Shown: piece by piece, positions 11,583 to 22,352 of the stretch
Layout of the letters: every line of letters starts with the position of its first letter
Numbering within the stretch: position 1 is the stretch's first letter
Source of the DNA: Nannochloropsis salina CCMP1776
Lineage: Eukaryota > Sar > Eustigmatophyceae > Eustigmatales > Monodopsidaceae
DNA length: 64,000 bases
NCBI GenBank assembly: GCA_004565275.1
Contig: SDOX01000020.1
Location: forward strand, 251,189-315,188
Direction of reading: 5' to 3'
Program-made: the position numbers and the translations under genes
The notes under the pieces: generated by a model
The model's input: only the letters and a program-made list of their open reading frames with translations
Told to the model about the DNA's origin: nothing
Databases searched by the model: none

Positions 11583-14500
11583 ATGCCCAAAGCACGGCAA
11601 TTCTCCCGCGTTCAGTTCCATGTAGACGCCCCCCTCGGACACGGGCAAGCCATCTTCGTGACCGGAAGCGGGCCTGCCCTGGGCGACAATGATGCGCTGA
11701 GCGGCGTGGCGCTGTATACCACCCCTGCGGAGTACCCGCGGTGGAGCTCGGACTGGGGTAGGGCTTGGGATGGAATAGAAAATAAGGGGGCGAGCTCTGG
11801 GGAGGTGTGTCTGTGCGTGTTGACTTATTGCCGGCAGGCTCTGATCGTTTGTGCTCCATTTCCCTTCCCTCCTTACCGCCTTTCCCCTCCCCCCGGGCCT
11901 CCAGTGTCGGTGCCCAACGACACGGACTTGACCTACAAGTACGCCATCTTCGAAGGGGAGGTATTCTCCCACTGGGAGCCTGCCGGCACTGGCAAAGACG
12001 GCACGCGCACCATGCACATCACCAAGGACCAGGTCATTACCGATGTGCTCGGGGTGCTCCCCTCACCCCGCGCCTCTCCACCCCTCCCTCCTCTACCCCT
12101 GCCCCGGAGCGCCGCTGCCTTAGCCGCCGCCGCCGCTACGGTAGAGAGAAAAGAGAAAGGGGTGCGATGGGAAGAAGGGACAGCGAAACAGGTGGAGGAA
12201 GACCTGCGTCGGTTTGATTTCGCGGAGGAAACGCTGGAGGGGGAGGTTGGGGGGGAAGGGGGTGAGCCGCCATCGAAGGTTGTGATCAACCGAGAGGACG
12301 CCGAGGCTACGGCTTCTTCTTTGGGAGATGAGCCCATCGACGTGAAGAGCTTCACGCCACACACGTCCATGAAGAGCGTGTCGCTGCGCTTGGGGAGGGA
12401 GGATTCGTTGAAAGGAGGGGGAAGGAAAGGGTCGAGGGACGGTACGGCGTCGCAGGCGGTAGGTGGGGGCGGCGGCGCGGCCGTCGCTTACAAGAGAGGA
12501 AGGGGAGGGAGTGCGAGTGCGACGCAGGCCTTCTTGGACCCCGACGAGGTGTCTATCTCTCCCTCGGACGGGGTGGTGGTGGTGAGCTACTTCCTTCCGC
12601 TGATTGTGTCGCGGGCGCCGTCCTTGCCCGAGGGGGAAACGGAAACAGCGTCGAGAATAAAGAAGCGGTCCGGAGACGCCGGGTCGCCCGGTGTTCGGGT
12701 GGGCGAGGGCGGTGAAGAGGAAGAGGAGGAGGAGGGGGCCAGGGACTGGATTATCGCGTGGGACACCGAAAACTTGCTCTCGCTGCGAACCAGGCTCCGG
12801 GTCACGTGGGTGGGGACTGTCCGTCTGCCCGCCGAGATCGGGGGGAAACTGAACCGTGAGGAACAAGAAAGCTTGGCCCGTGCCCTCCGCAAGTTCGACT
12901 GCGTCCCCGTCTTCATCGACCCGGACATCCACGACAAGTTCTACAACACCTTCTGCAAGGGTACACTTTGGCCGGTCTTCCACCACATTTTGGACGTGTA
13001 CGGCTCGCGCCCCACGCGTTTCTGGGATCAAAAAACCCAGGACTCGGTCTGGCACTCCTACTCCCATGTGAACATGCGGTTCCGGGACAAGGTGGTGGAG
13101 GTTTACAACGAGGGAGACCTGATCTGGATCCATGGCTTCCACCTGCTGGTCCTCCCCTCCTTTATCACCAAGTCCCTGCCCACCGCCAAGACGGGCCTCT
13201 TCTTGCACACGCCTTTTCCCTCCTCCGAGATCTTCCGGACGCTTTCTGTCCGCGAAGACTTGTTGCGGGGGATGTTGAACGCCGATCACATCGGTTTCCA
13301 CCTGTACGAGTACGCCCGGCATTTCGTCACCTGCGTCCGGCGCATTTTGGGTGTGACGTACGATATGGAAGGGGGGCAAATGGCTGTGCATTACAACGGG
13401 CGGACCGTGGCGATCTCCTCCATCCACGTGGGGGTGGACAGTGCGGCAATCCGGCACTTGATGCTCGCAGAGCCAGAGATGCAGCTGGAGGTGGACAAGC
13501 TTAGGCAGCAGTTCGCGGGAAGGAAGGTGATTTTGGGCATCGACCGGCTGGAGCGGATTCGTGGCATTCCCCTAAAGCTCCTGGCTTTTGAGAGGTTTCT
13601 GGCTGCGCACCCAGAGTGGAAGGGCAAGGTGGTGCTCTTCCAAGTGGGCATAACGGCCAGCGAACGTGGAGAGGACTACCCCCGGACCAAGCGGGAGGTG
13701 CGGCAAATGGTGGCGTCCATCAATGCGGCCCATGCCGACCTGCCCGTCCCGCCCGTGGTGTTCATCGAGCGGAACGAGCGGCAGATGCGGCTCCAGGACC
13801 GGATGCCTCTCTTGGCCATGGCGGACGTGTTCATCGTCACGAGCCCCCGGGACGGATTGAACCGAATGCCCCTCGAGTTTGTGGCGGCGCAGGCGGTAGT
13901 GGTGGGAGGGAAGGAGGGGGGTTCTGCGAGCAGCAGTCGCCGCTCGAGCCAAGTGGACTTGACCGCAGAGGGGGCGGCCAAAGGGACAGTAGAATGCCCG
14001 CCGCCAACTGAGGAGGACACACCCCTCCCGGGGGTCTTGATCCTGAGCGAGTTCGTGTCGTGCACGCGCGTCCTGCTGGGGGCCATGTTCGTGAACCCGT
14101 GGCAGATCGAGGGGACCGGCGAGCTGATGGCGCGGGCCTTGGGCATGTCGCGAGAGGAGCGACTGGCCCGGCACGCCCGGGACTGGCGCTTTGTCAACTC
14201 TCAGACCGTCTTGCAGTGGGCGTACCAGATCCTGATGGACGTGAAACGCGTCAAAAAGGACGTGGACCGGTCTTTTTACTCGGGCGTGGGCCTCGGCTTG
14301 CACTACCGGGTTTTGGGGATGGACAAGGGCTTTCACCCCCTCCGCGTCGAGGACGTGGCCCGCGCGTACCGGCAGAGCACGCACCGTGTCATCATGCTCG
14401 ACTACGGGGGCACGCTCGTGAGTGGGAGCGAGAAGAAGGAGAACGTTCAGTACTACGCGGTCAGCAACAAGCTGGCCCATCGTAAGGTGCGTAGGCCCCT

Positions 14501-15832
14501 TCGCTTGCTCTTTTCCCCCCTCACGTGCCCCCCCCCTTGTCTTTGTGCTGTTCTCATCACGATTGTGCATGACCATGCCTTGTCCCCTTCTCTATCTCAG
14601 GGTCCAAGCAAGCACCTTCTTTCCATCTTGCGCGATCTCTGCAACGATTTCAAGAACGCCTGCTTTGTGGTCACGGGCATGGAGCGACAAGCTTTGGAGC
14701 AAGGCTTCGGGGAGGTGGAGAATCTAGGTAAGTGGGATTTTACCGCGCTCTCTTCTTCTTCCCTTCCCTTGACTAGATCCGGGTCTACCACCGCGGAGTC
14801 GTTGCTTTCGTGATTGCACGCCGTCAACCACCCCCTCCCTTCCTCCTCCCTCCCCTCCCCCTTTCCGTTTGTCCAGGTCTGGGCGCGGAACACGGTTTCT
14901 TCTACAAAATGCCGCACGCCCACCACCCCCCCAACCACTCCCCCACCGTGGGAGGGGGGTGGGAAATGATGCTGCCCTCCTTTGACTCCTCTTGGATGGA
15001 GCTGACCCAAGCTATCATGGACGTCTACGTGAAGAGGACCCACGGCACCTACATCGAACAGAAAGGGAGCGCTCTGCTCTGGCAGTACAGGGACGCGGAT
15101 CCTGAGTTCGGGCACATGCAGAGCAAGGAGTTGGAGGATCACTTGAGCGGCGTCTTGCGGGGGGCGGGCGTGGAAATCTTGCGCGGGGAAAACAAGGCTT
15201 TGCAAGGAGGGTACCTGGAAGTGCGGCCGGAGGGGGTGCACAAGGGCAGTTTCTTGGAAAAAGTCCTGGGGGAGATGGCCGAGCACGGCAAAGTGGTGGA
15301 TTTCCTTTTGGTGGTGGGAGACGATGCGAGCGATGAGAGTATGTTCACCGCCGCCGCAGACTACGCCGCCAATTTCCCCCCTAACGCGGTCGCGGCCTTC
15401 AGCTGTACCGTCGGGAAAAAACCTAGCCAGGCCCGTTCCTTTTTGAATGACGTGGAGGAAGTGCACGATCTGCTAGGCTCGATCGCTCGGTGCTCGCGGA
15501 TCACACGCCCCACCAGCCGGGGCTTCATGTCCAGCGTCGACCTACGGCAGCTTGTGAGCGGCTGTGGGTCGAGCGAGGACGCAGAAGAGGAGCCAGGGCG
15601 GCCTGTGTTGACCAAGAGTTTGACGACCAGCTCCGTGGGTGTGGCGAGCATGAAGAAGAATTTCTCGCTCGGGGACCTGGCTGGCGGCCGCCGAGCGCGA
15701 GAAGGGAGGGACCTTACAGGGGAGCAGCCTGTGCCGGAGTTGCTGCAGAGCCCGTCGGCGTCGGCGATGACGTGGGCCACCTACATAGAGACGATCAAGG
15801 AGGGCAATGAGGATGACGGTGTCTTTTTCTGA
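11583..15832 (+). CDS. TPS: CBM20-trehalose-6-phosphate synthase/phosphatase-like protein (class II type)
   Basis: Exons 11583-11757, 11905-14486, 14601-14727 and 14877-15832 join in phase to 1279 residues. Residues about 5-105 form a CBM20 starch-binding fold (VQFHVDAPLGHGQAIFVTGSGPALG, then YKYAIFEGEVFSHWEP). After a low-complexity linker comes a GT20 domain: FCKGTLWPVFHH, VWHSYSHVN, DLIWIHGFHLLVLP, LFLHTPFPSSEIFR, HIGFHLYEYARHF, SPRDGLNRMPLEFVAAQ. A HAD-type phosphatase domain follows (VIMLDYGGTL, LGLGAEHGFF, GDDASDESMF). Two catalytic motifs are altered. The GT20 DRLDYxKG motif reads DRLERIRG, so the invariant Lys is Arg. The HAD motif DxDGT reads DYGGT, losing the second Asp. Plant class II TPS proteins are mostly regulatory, so a sensor role for sugar phosphates or storage glucan is plausible but inferred. 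The first ATG in frame is 11583; the frame upstream has no ATG. Confidence 0.9.
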
Positions 15833-16738
15833 GGGGTGCGAAAGGCACCGGAGATGATCAGAGGGGGACTCGGCAGTAAGCATGCGAGGGGGTATCTACG
15901 GGATAAAGGAGAGGTATGGAGGGCGCGAAATGCGCGACAGAGGGGGTGGCCGTCCTTCTGAAGTCGGCTTATATCTCTGCTGTGGGACAGTAATGCTCAG
16001 AGCTTAGACTATAGGAGACCGTTTTGGGCGGTTGATCCCAGTAGCATGTGGTGAGACTGCGCCGGCAAGGAGGGAAAGAGCGGCGTAGGAGGCACAATCG
16101 GAAAGATTGTGGAGAGGAGGAAAGTAAATCATGCAGCCTTCAAATTAAGGAAGCTGACGTATCCCATCAACACCTCGGATCGAACCAAGGCGCGTGCTTC
16201 ATGGTGCTGGCTTAGTGTGGCCTTAAATGTGGGAGTCTGCTGGAGGAAGAGGAAGGCAAGGGGGGCGGGCTGGGAGAGGGGTGGTTCACGTCAAAACTTG
16301 AGTGAAATGTTTCTTTGGGCACGTCGCAGTCGTTGGTGAGACAAATGCGATAGCTTGCCGTGTATATTCACTGCTTTAGAATAAGCAGGCGGGGGGGGGG
16401 GGTGTCTTTGATTTGCATTGACTCGGGTGTGCCTTTTACTGGAATAAGAAGGGATTGAAAAAGGATGCCAAAAAAGAGACGGGAAGGAGACGGCGAGCCA
16501 GGGGTTGAATGATTCGGAAAGGCGGGGAGGAAGAAAAGAAAGAAGGATCCGGTCAACACACAGAAACCGAAGAAGAGATAAAGCGTGGAGTCCCTGTAAG
16601 TAACCCTAACAGGCGGACTACTTATTTTTGGAGAGAAGACATTGCGCTCTCTCCCACGGCTCGGGTCTGAGAGCTATCTCTTCCCTCCCCTTAAATTTAG
16701 CTGAGATTTACCATATCCTCCGCCATCTGACTCCTTTA
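15833..16738. other. Convergent intergenic region
   Basis: This holds the 3' flanks of the TPS gene (+) and the FAD synthase gene (-), with a G run at 16389-16401. I see no supported gene. Confidence 0.5.
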
Positions 16739-18961
16739 CTATGGGTGGCTTCCTGGAATCTCTCCATCGAGGACCTGCCCCTCTCCGCCTCTCAAATCGT
16801 CATCCTTGCCCACCTGCAAAACCGCCTCTTTAGGTATGCTTTCGATCAGAAACGCTGTGGCCGCCTCCACCGTCTTCTCGCACCCGCTTTCTAATGTGAT
16901 AACTACCCGCGGGCGGGTCTCCCCATAGAATGGATAGCTCCCAAACACGCAACCATCTGGCTCGAAACGAGCCACCGCTTGGTTCAACGCCTCAACGATT
17001 TCCACTTCGTCCAATCCCAGGACAATTTTCCGGGTGTAAATGGGGAAGTGGTTCAAGAAGTGGTCGACGATGGTGTCCATTTTGGCTTCGAAAAAGGACG
17101 GTACTCCTGGAAGAACGTAGACGTTTCCGCACATCAAAATTGGCCACACTTTGGTTTTGGAAGCGACCGCAACAACAGCTGCTACCGTGGCTGTGGTTGC
17201 TGCCACGGTTGCAGCCTCTGTGGTGAACGCGGAGGGGGGAGTGGGTGCAGGGGTCGGGGAGGGCGGTGGGGGAGGGACGCGTAGGCGGGCTTGCTCAGGA
17301 AGGAGGGCCATTTTTCGTTGTCCTTCGCTCAGATCATCCCTGGAGGCTACCCCATAGGCGTCTTGCAGGCGCTGGATCATTTCTTCATTTTCTTGCACGC
17401 CTAGCCCCAAAGCCGCCGCCACGGCCTTAATAGTTATGTCGTCATGGGTAGGGCCCACTCCCCCACTCGTGATGACCACATCAAACAAGGAGGCTTGTCG
17501 TCGAACTTCCTGCTCGATGTCTGCGTGGTTATCAGAAAGGACCACGATTCGCTGCACTGCCACACCTTTCTCCCGCAATCTCCTCGCCGCGTAGAGCGAG
17601 TTCGTGTCCGATGTCTTCCCCTTCAGGATCTCGTCGCCGATGATGACAAGCCCCGCCGTCTTCACGCTCTCCCTCGACCCACCGCCCTCGGCCGCCTCTT
17701 TGCTCTGGCCACCGCTGGCTTTGTTCCACCCTTTACTTGACGCCTTTGTGGACATGACTGGCGTCTTCCCTTCCCCCTGCGCGGCCGCTTTTGCTGCTGC
17801 AGCCGCCGCCTCCTCCACCGCTCTACACCCATCGCCTTCCACCCCCTCTTCGGACACGGCTCGTGCTGTCGCCTCTTTCTTCTTGTCCACCCTGCCCGCC
17901 CTCTCCAGATCCCAATCCGTCAGCCTGTAGGCAGGGTAGAACTCCCCTCCGCCCACCCCACCCACGCCTCCCCCATCCCCTCCCTCCTGCGCGTCGTCCC
18001 GGGCCCGCGGCTTGGCTAAGGCCGGATTAGGCCTTGTGTCATCGACCTTCCCCAGCGATGTGTACCCTTGGTCGTACAGGGAGCAGTAGGGCAGATTGTA
18101 GCGGCGTAAAAAATGCCATATCTCCCCGTACGTCCAGGACAGGATCGGGTTGACGCGCATAAAGGCCGGCATCCAGGTGCTGCTTGGCGCGAAGGTTTCT
18201 TGCTCTTTGCAGTTCGGGTCGCCCTTCCGGGTACCCAATAGAAAAGCCAGAGGTGCGCCGCCTTCGCCCTCGATGCAGGCCTTGAGCCCTTGGGCAAAAG
18301 GCACGTCCTGGTATACTCGCAAATCCAGGTCGTACCGTTGAGTAGTTTGGGAAACCAGGGCTTTCACCTCCGGAAACTCTGTTGACGGTTGCTCGAAATA
18401 GACAAGTCGAGGGCGAGGAATGGTGCTGGGGCCCGAGGACGGTGAGGAGGAGGCGGTGTCTGCAGGGGCGGGGCTGTCGAGGTCGTAGGCTTGTACATGG
18501 CGGGCTAGAGCCGCGCGGAGGAGGTGCATTACTACCACTGCGTCCTTTCCCCCGTTGTACGAGGCAAAGACATGCGATGGGCCATACAATCGTAGCGCCT
18601 GTTCCACCACGTCGAGTGCCGTGTGCACCTTGTCGGCCATGGAGGAATCGTCATTGGCACGCAAAGTCTTGTACAACGTGAGGGCGTCGTCGTAGGCGCC
18701 GCGGTCTTGCCCGGACGCAGACGTGGAGTTTACGAGGGCGCCAGACACAGGCGTGGCAGTAGACGTAGACAAAATTGATGCTCGCATACAAGTAAAAGGC
18801 AGTCGAAGCGGAGAGCAAGGAGCAAAAGCAGCCCCTATGGCCCGCTGGTCGAGATCTCGTCGTAGCACGGGTTTCGCCCAAAAAGACCAGGTGCTACTCC
18901 ACAGACACGCAAAATAAAGCAGCGTGAATATCTGCCGTACTCCAGTCCAAGGTAGATGCAT
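16739..18961 (-). CDS. FLAD1-like: FAD synthase fused to a C-terminal molybdopterin-binding-fold domain
   Basis: One exon encodes 740 residues. Residues about 8-30 form a hydrophobic signal segment ending SFWAKP, so entry into the secretory or plastid route is likely. Residues about 95-370 match the PAPS-reductase-like FAD synthetase domain: FASYNGGKDAVVVMHLL (P-loop-like ATP site), LLGTRKGDPNCKEQE, WMPAFMRVNPILSWTYGEIWHFLR, YCSLYDQGYTSLG and FYPAYRLTDWDLERAGR. The domain adenylylates FMN to FAD. After a charged linker, residues about 425-720 match the MoaB/CinA-type fold (GLVIIGDEILKGKTSDTNS, VVITSGGVGPTHDDITIKA, MCGNVYVLPGVPSFFEAKMD). In animal FLAD1 the molybdopterin-like domain, which has FAD hydrolase activity, comes first and the synthetase last. 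Here the order is reversed. Both domains keep their signature motifs. Confidence 0.9.
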   Translation of the reverse strand: MHLPWTGVRQIFTLLYFACLWSSTWSFWAKPVLRRDLDQRAIGAAFAPCSPLRLPFTCMRASILSTSTATPVSGALVNSTSASGQDRGAYDDALTLYKTLRANDDSSMADKVHTALDVVEQALRLYGPSHVFASYNGGKDAVVVMHLLRAALARHVQAYDLDSPAPADTASSSPSSGPSTIPRPRLVYFEQPSTEFPEVKALVSQTTQRYDLDLRVYQDVPFAQGLKACIEGEGGAPLAFLLGTRKGDPNCKEQETFAPSSTWMPAFMRVNPILSWTYGEIWHFLRRYNLPYCSLYDQGYTSLGKVDDTRPNPALAKPRARDDAQEGGDGGGVGGVGGGEFYPAYRLTDWDLERAGRVDKKKEATARAVSEEGVEGDGCRAVEEAAAAAAKAAAQGEGKTPVMSTKASSKGWNKASGGQSKEAAEGGGSRESVKTAGLVIIGDEILKGKTSDTNSLYAARRLREKGVAVQRIVVLSDNHADIEQEVRRQASLFDVVITSGGVGPTHDDITIKAVAAALGLGVQENEEMIQRLQDAYGVASRDDLSEGQRKMALLPEQARLRVPPPPPSPTPAPTPPSAFTTEAATVAATTATVAAVVAVASKTKVWPILMCGNVYVLPGVPSFFEAKMDTIVDHFLNHFPIYTRKIVLGLDEVEIVEALNQAVARFEPDGCVFGSYPFYGETRPRVVITLESGCEKTVEAATAFLIESIPKEAVLQVGKDDDLRGGEGQVLDGEIPGSHP

Positions 18962-19823
18962 CGATGCACCGCGTTTTCTTGTTTTGTGGGCACCAGTCGA
19001 GTCCTCAGAAGCGCTCCTTCGTGTTGTACTCTAGGGCTCGTATCTGCGGTGCTTTAGTATCCAAACACCACGGAATTAAAATGCGCAGACTTTGACCCAA
19101 GAGATGTACGTGCCACCGGCAGGCAATTTAAATATGACTGTCAATTATAAATTAAATATGACTCTCAACAATCAGATGAGCCGTAAAAATGGCGAAGTGA
19201 CTGAAAAGCCGCGTCCGAGGAGGACTTCACTAAAAATATAGCGGGCGTTCCTGCTCCCCGTCTTGGCTTCCAGTAACCCCCGAGCGTTGATTTCTCACTG
19301 GGATGTGAAGTTTCCTTCAATGACTACGTCTCACACATCTTGACATGCTTTCTTATCTCATCTGACTCATGCCTCTCTCAATACACAGATTAAGCCTCGT
19401 TTCCTAAGATAGCTCGAGGCCAGTGTAAGGCGTAAGGCACACTGCCTCTTTGGTGGGAGCTGCGATGGCTCTTGAGTACACTGACGAGCAGCAAATGGTA
19501 ATTTGTGCGCCGCAATATTTCCTGCCATCCCTCCATTGTAATTTGCCCTGTTTTTCCATATAGTTGTCATCGTGAAGCAACAGTTCACTCGTAAACGCCA
19601 CTCCTTTGCCCCCGCCCTACTCCTTCGGTGTGCATTTGCCACGAATTGTGCATGGACGAGTTTCGGCTTATTTCAGTGTCAAAGCTGGCAGTTTGTGTTT
19701 AAATCCCATTGTCATCACGTGCCCTTGTGCCTGGTCAGAGGGGAAGCTGTCGTGTGTCTGAGTGAACCCTCTTCAGCTCCTTGGCTCACTTCTTCTGCCC
19801 CACCCCTTTCCCCCCCTCGCACT
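18962..19823. other. Divergent intergenic region
   Basis: The region is shared by the starts of the FAD synthase (-) and RagC/D (+) genes. A short AT-rich near-duplication (aaatatgact) occurs at 19130-19165. The open frame running into the RagC gene from 19572 is taken as 5' UTR. Confidence 0.5.
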
Positions 19824-21428
19824 ATGATTTCCTCGGTCCCTCAGCTCACCGACTTGACCAAGCCCCGTATCCTTCTTATGGGCCCCCGTCGCAGTGGAAA
19901 AACCAGCATTTTACGCGTCGTTTTTCAAAAAATGCCTCCACACGAAACTTTGTTTCTGGAGAGTACCCACGCCGTCGACATCCGCTTGGCCAACAACAAC
20001 CCCTTTCTGCAGTTTCAAATCTGGGATTTCCCCGGAGATTTTTTTTTTAATCGTGTGAGCCGTAACGGAGGGGAGGGTGGGGGAGGGGGAAGGGAATTGG
20101 GCGGGAGCATGACCCAGGAGGGAGAAGGGGAGGGTCCGAAAGGGAGAGAGCTTCTGGACGAAGTCGGCGTCTTCGGCGCCCCCGCAGCCTTGGTCTTCGT
20201 CTTGGATGCACAGGACGAGCCCTACCACGAGGCCTTGACCCGTCTCGTGGACCTGGTGGCCCGGGGCCAGAGCGTGAACCCGTCGCTACATGTGGTCGTT
20301 TTCATCCACAAGGTGGACGGAGACCTCTTCCTTTCGGACGAGCACAAGGTCGACTGCCAGCGTGACGTCCAACACCGGATCGCCCAGGAGCTCCGCGACG
20401 CCTCCCTTGAGCACGTGGAGGTTTCATGTTTTCTCACCTCGATTTACGACCACTCGATCTTCGAGGCCTTTTCCAAGATCGTCCAGCGCCTGACGCACCA
20501 GCTGCCCGTGATGGAGAATCTGCTCAACTACCTAATCAGCGCCTGCAAGATGGAGAAATCTTTCCTCTTTGACGTGGTCAGCCGCCTTTATCTGGCCACG
20601 GACTCGAATCCAGTTGACATGCAGACGTACGAGATGTGCGTGGATATGATCGACGTGGTCGTGGACGTCTCCTGTATCTATGGGTATGTCGTTGGGGAAG
20701 AGAGGCAGGCTGGGGGGCCACTGGGCCGAAACATGATATTCGGATGAATCCATGGGCAGCGTAGCATGCTTTGTTGTTGTTGTTGCGACTCGGTAGCGCA
20801 TACCCACGGCTACAATATTCTTATTCCGAAATGCTGCTGTGAGGGATGCTGTGATGGGCGACATCATTTTCTCCTCTTCTCACTTCTTTGAAAATACATT
20901 GCTCTCACTCTCTGATGCCATAGCGTCAAATACGACGCGAAAGGGGAGGCGGAGGGCCCAGTGTACGACTCAGACTCCTCCTCCACGATCCACCTTAGCA
21001 ATGGCATGGTCCTCTACCTCCGAGAAGTGGACGAGTGAGTAACGAGGGCTGGACGGATAGAGATTTGTTGTTGTGACCTGCGTGAATGTCAACCGACAAT
21101 ATGCGGTGATAATTTGTATCTGGGCACCACCTCGAATGTCAAATCTAACTTTCATTTTGATTATCCAAACAGCTATCTCGCCTTTGTCGGACTGATGCGG
21201 GCGGAAAATTTTCAAAAGAAAGGCCTGATTGATTTTAACATTGACTGCCTGAAACGTTCGTTAGGGCGTCTCTCAAGCGAGGGTGGAAGTAGGGGAGGTG
21301 GGAAAGAAGATGTTCACGAAGAAAAGAAAAATATCATGAGCGGCACGTCTCGCAAAGGTACTCCCGATTCCTACCAGAGAATAAGGAATGGGCCAGCGTC
21401 GATGAGCGACTTTGGAGAAATAAAGTAA
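19824..21428 (+). CDS. RRAGC: RagC/D-type small GTPase (Gtr2 orthologue)
   Basis: Exons 19824-20683, 20924-21034 and 21173-21428 join in phase to 408 residues. The G domain shows [14 protein letters not shown] (G1), IWDFPGD (G3), [18 protein letters not shown] and FIHKVDGD (G4). The family-specific blocks follow: [22 protein letters not shown]-like [30 protein letters not shown] and [13 protein letters not shown]. The roadblock-like C-terminal domain is [21 protein letters not shown] followed by [17 protein letters not shown]. Rag heterodimers recruit TORC1 to the lysosome or vacuole in response to amino acids. Human RagC has a single Ser-Gly-Lys-Ser P-loop; here it is SGKTS. A Gly/Glu-rich insert of about 25 residues follows switch II (20060-20140). 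The ATG at 19824 begins [20 protein letters not shown], the natural family start. Confidence 0.93.
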
Positions 21429-21580
21429 AAACAAATCCTCGACACAGCAAATTACACTGCAACTCATGAAATATCGAGTCGAAAGGCTTATGATACATTA
21501 ATCTTGATTCAGACAGCTTCTCATAACGATGCTATGTATCTTTAGGTCGACGCGGCAACAGCAGAATGCGTGGCCTGCTT

Positions 21581-21741
21581 TGCTCGATGTTCTATGACTG
21601 TATCGTTGTAGTACAGCGTCTCACTTCCTGACAACCTCTGCGACATAGACACAGTCAATGCGAATACACCTTATGTATCTGCGACTCACACTGCTACGAC
21701 CCCCTTTGTCAAGAACGCAAGGATACCTTTCCATGTCGTCG
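21581..21741 (+). pseudogene. Repeat copy 1, left half: duplicated gene-like fragment
   Basis: This 161-base block matches 24309-24469 without gaps, with about six mismatches. Read in the same frame, both copies translate to similar peptides (YSVSLPDNLCDIDTV..., YVSATHTATTPFVK) and share an in-frame TAG near the left end. It looks like a remnant of a duplicated host gene, not a mobile element. Its continuation is at 22253. Confidence 0.65.
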
Positions 21742-22252
21742 AACGTACGACCACAGACATGATGAAAAGAAAAGAAAAATAGTTGAAGAAAAACTTTCCT
21801 TTTCTTCTGTCCTACCCGAAGTAGACAAAGAGCATTTTTTTAAGTGAAGAGAGCATATTTGCCTTTCATGAAGAACACGAAACATTGCTTCGTCCTCTTG
21901 CCTGCTACCCAAAAAATGTTTTCTTCGTGAAGAAAAGATATTTTCTTCTTTTAAAAAGAGGTTTATTTTTCTTCGACTCCTGGTCAGTCACCAAAAAATA
22001 ACTTTCTTGGTAAGGAAACTTGTTTTCATGAAAAGAAAAGAAGAAATATATTTCCTCAGTAGACAATACGACAATTGCTCGCAGGAAGGCAACCAGAAGA
22101 TGTCGCCAGAAAAGAAATTTAACTTCCTTCGCAACAAAACAAGTCATCTGTTGTGCGGCAAGAGTAGAGCTCATGTTCATCTTGTAAGGTCAATGCATGG
22201 CCTCATCCCACACCGTCATTTTTTCCCCTATTATCAACTTCAGCCGTAGAGG
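21742..22252. repeat. 511-base A/T-run insert splitting repeat copy 1
   Basis: Copy 2 has only about 20 bases at this position. The insert is rich in gaagaaaaga/tttcttc runs that are mutually complementary. I see no clear terminal inverted repeats, target duplication or coding capacity. Confidence 0.55.
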
Positions 22253-22352
22253 CGCCCGACATCGGGCATAATTCGAGTAACTGCTCGGAGAATTTGCGGT
22301 CTCGCCAACGGCAAGATCAATCAGCCCAAAGACGAGAGCCTTATTGATGTCA
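22253..22352 (+). pseudogene. Repeat copy 1, right half
   Basis: It matches 24490-24593 (gcccgacat, gagaatttgcggtctcgccaa, tcagcccaaaga, ttattgatgtca) with small indels. It continues the left half at 21581 after the insert. Confidence 0.6.

Noticed and set aside
12120-14576. Large minus-strand open frames opposite the TPS gene (up to 445 codons)
   Set aside because: They overlap conserved GT20 coding sequence, have His/Arg-rich composition typical of antisense frames and contain no recognisable domain.
19572-19823. N-terminal extension of RagC/D from the upstream open frame
   Set aside because: The extra 84 codons resemble UTR sequence, and the ATG at 19824 gives the normal family start just before the P-loop.
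22007-22249. Open frames in the A/T-run insert
   Set aside because: Lys/Phe-rich translations follow simply from gaagaaaa runs, and no coding pattern is seen.
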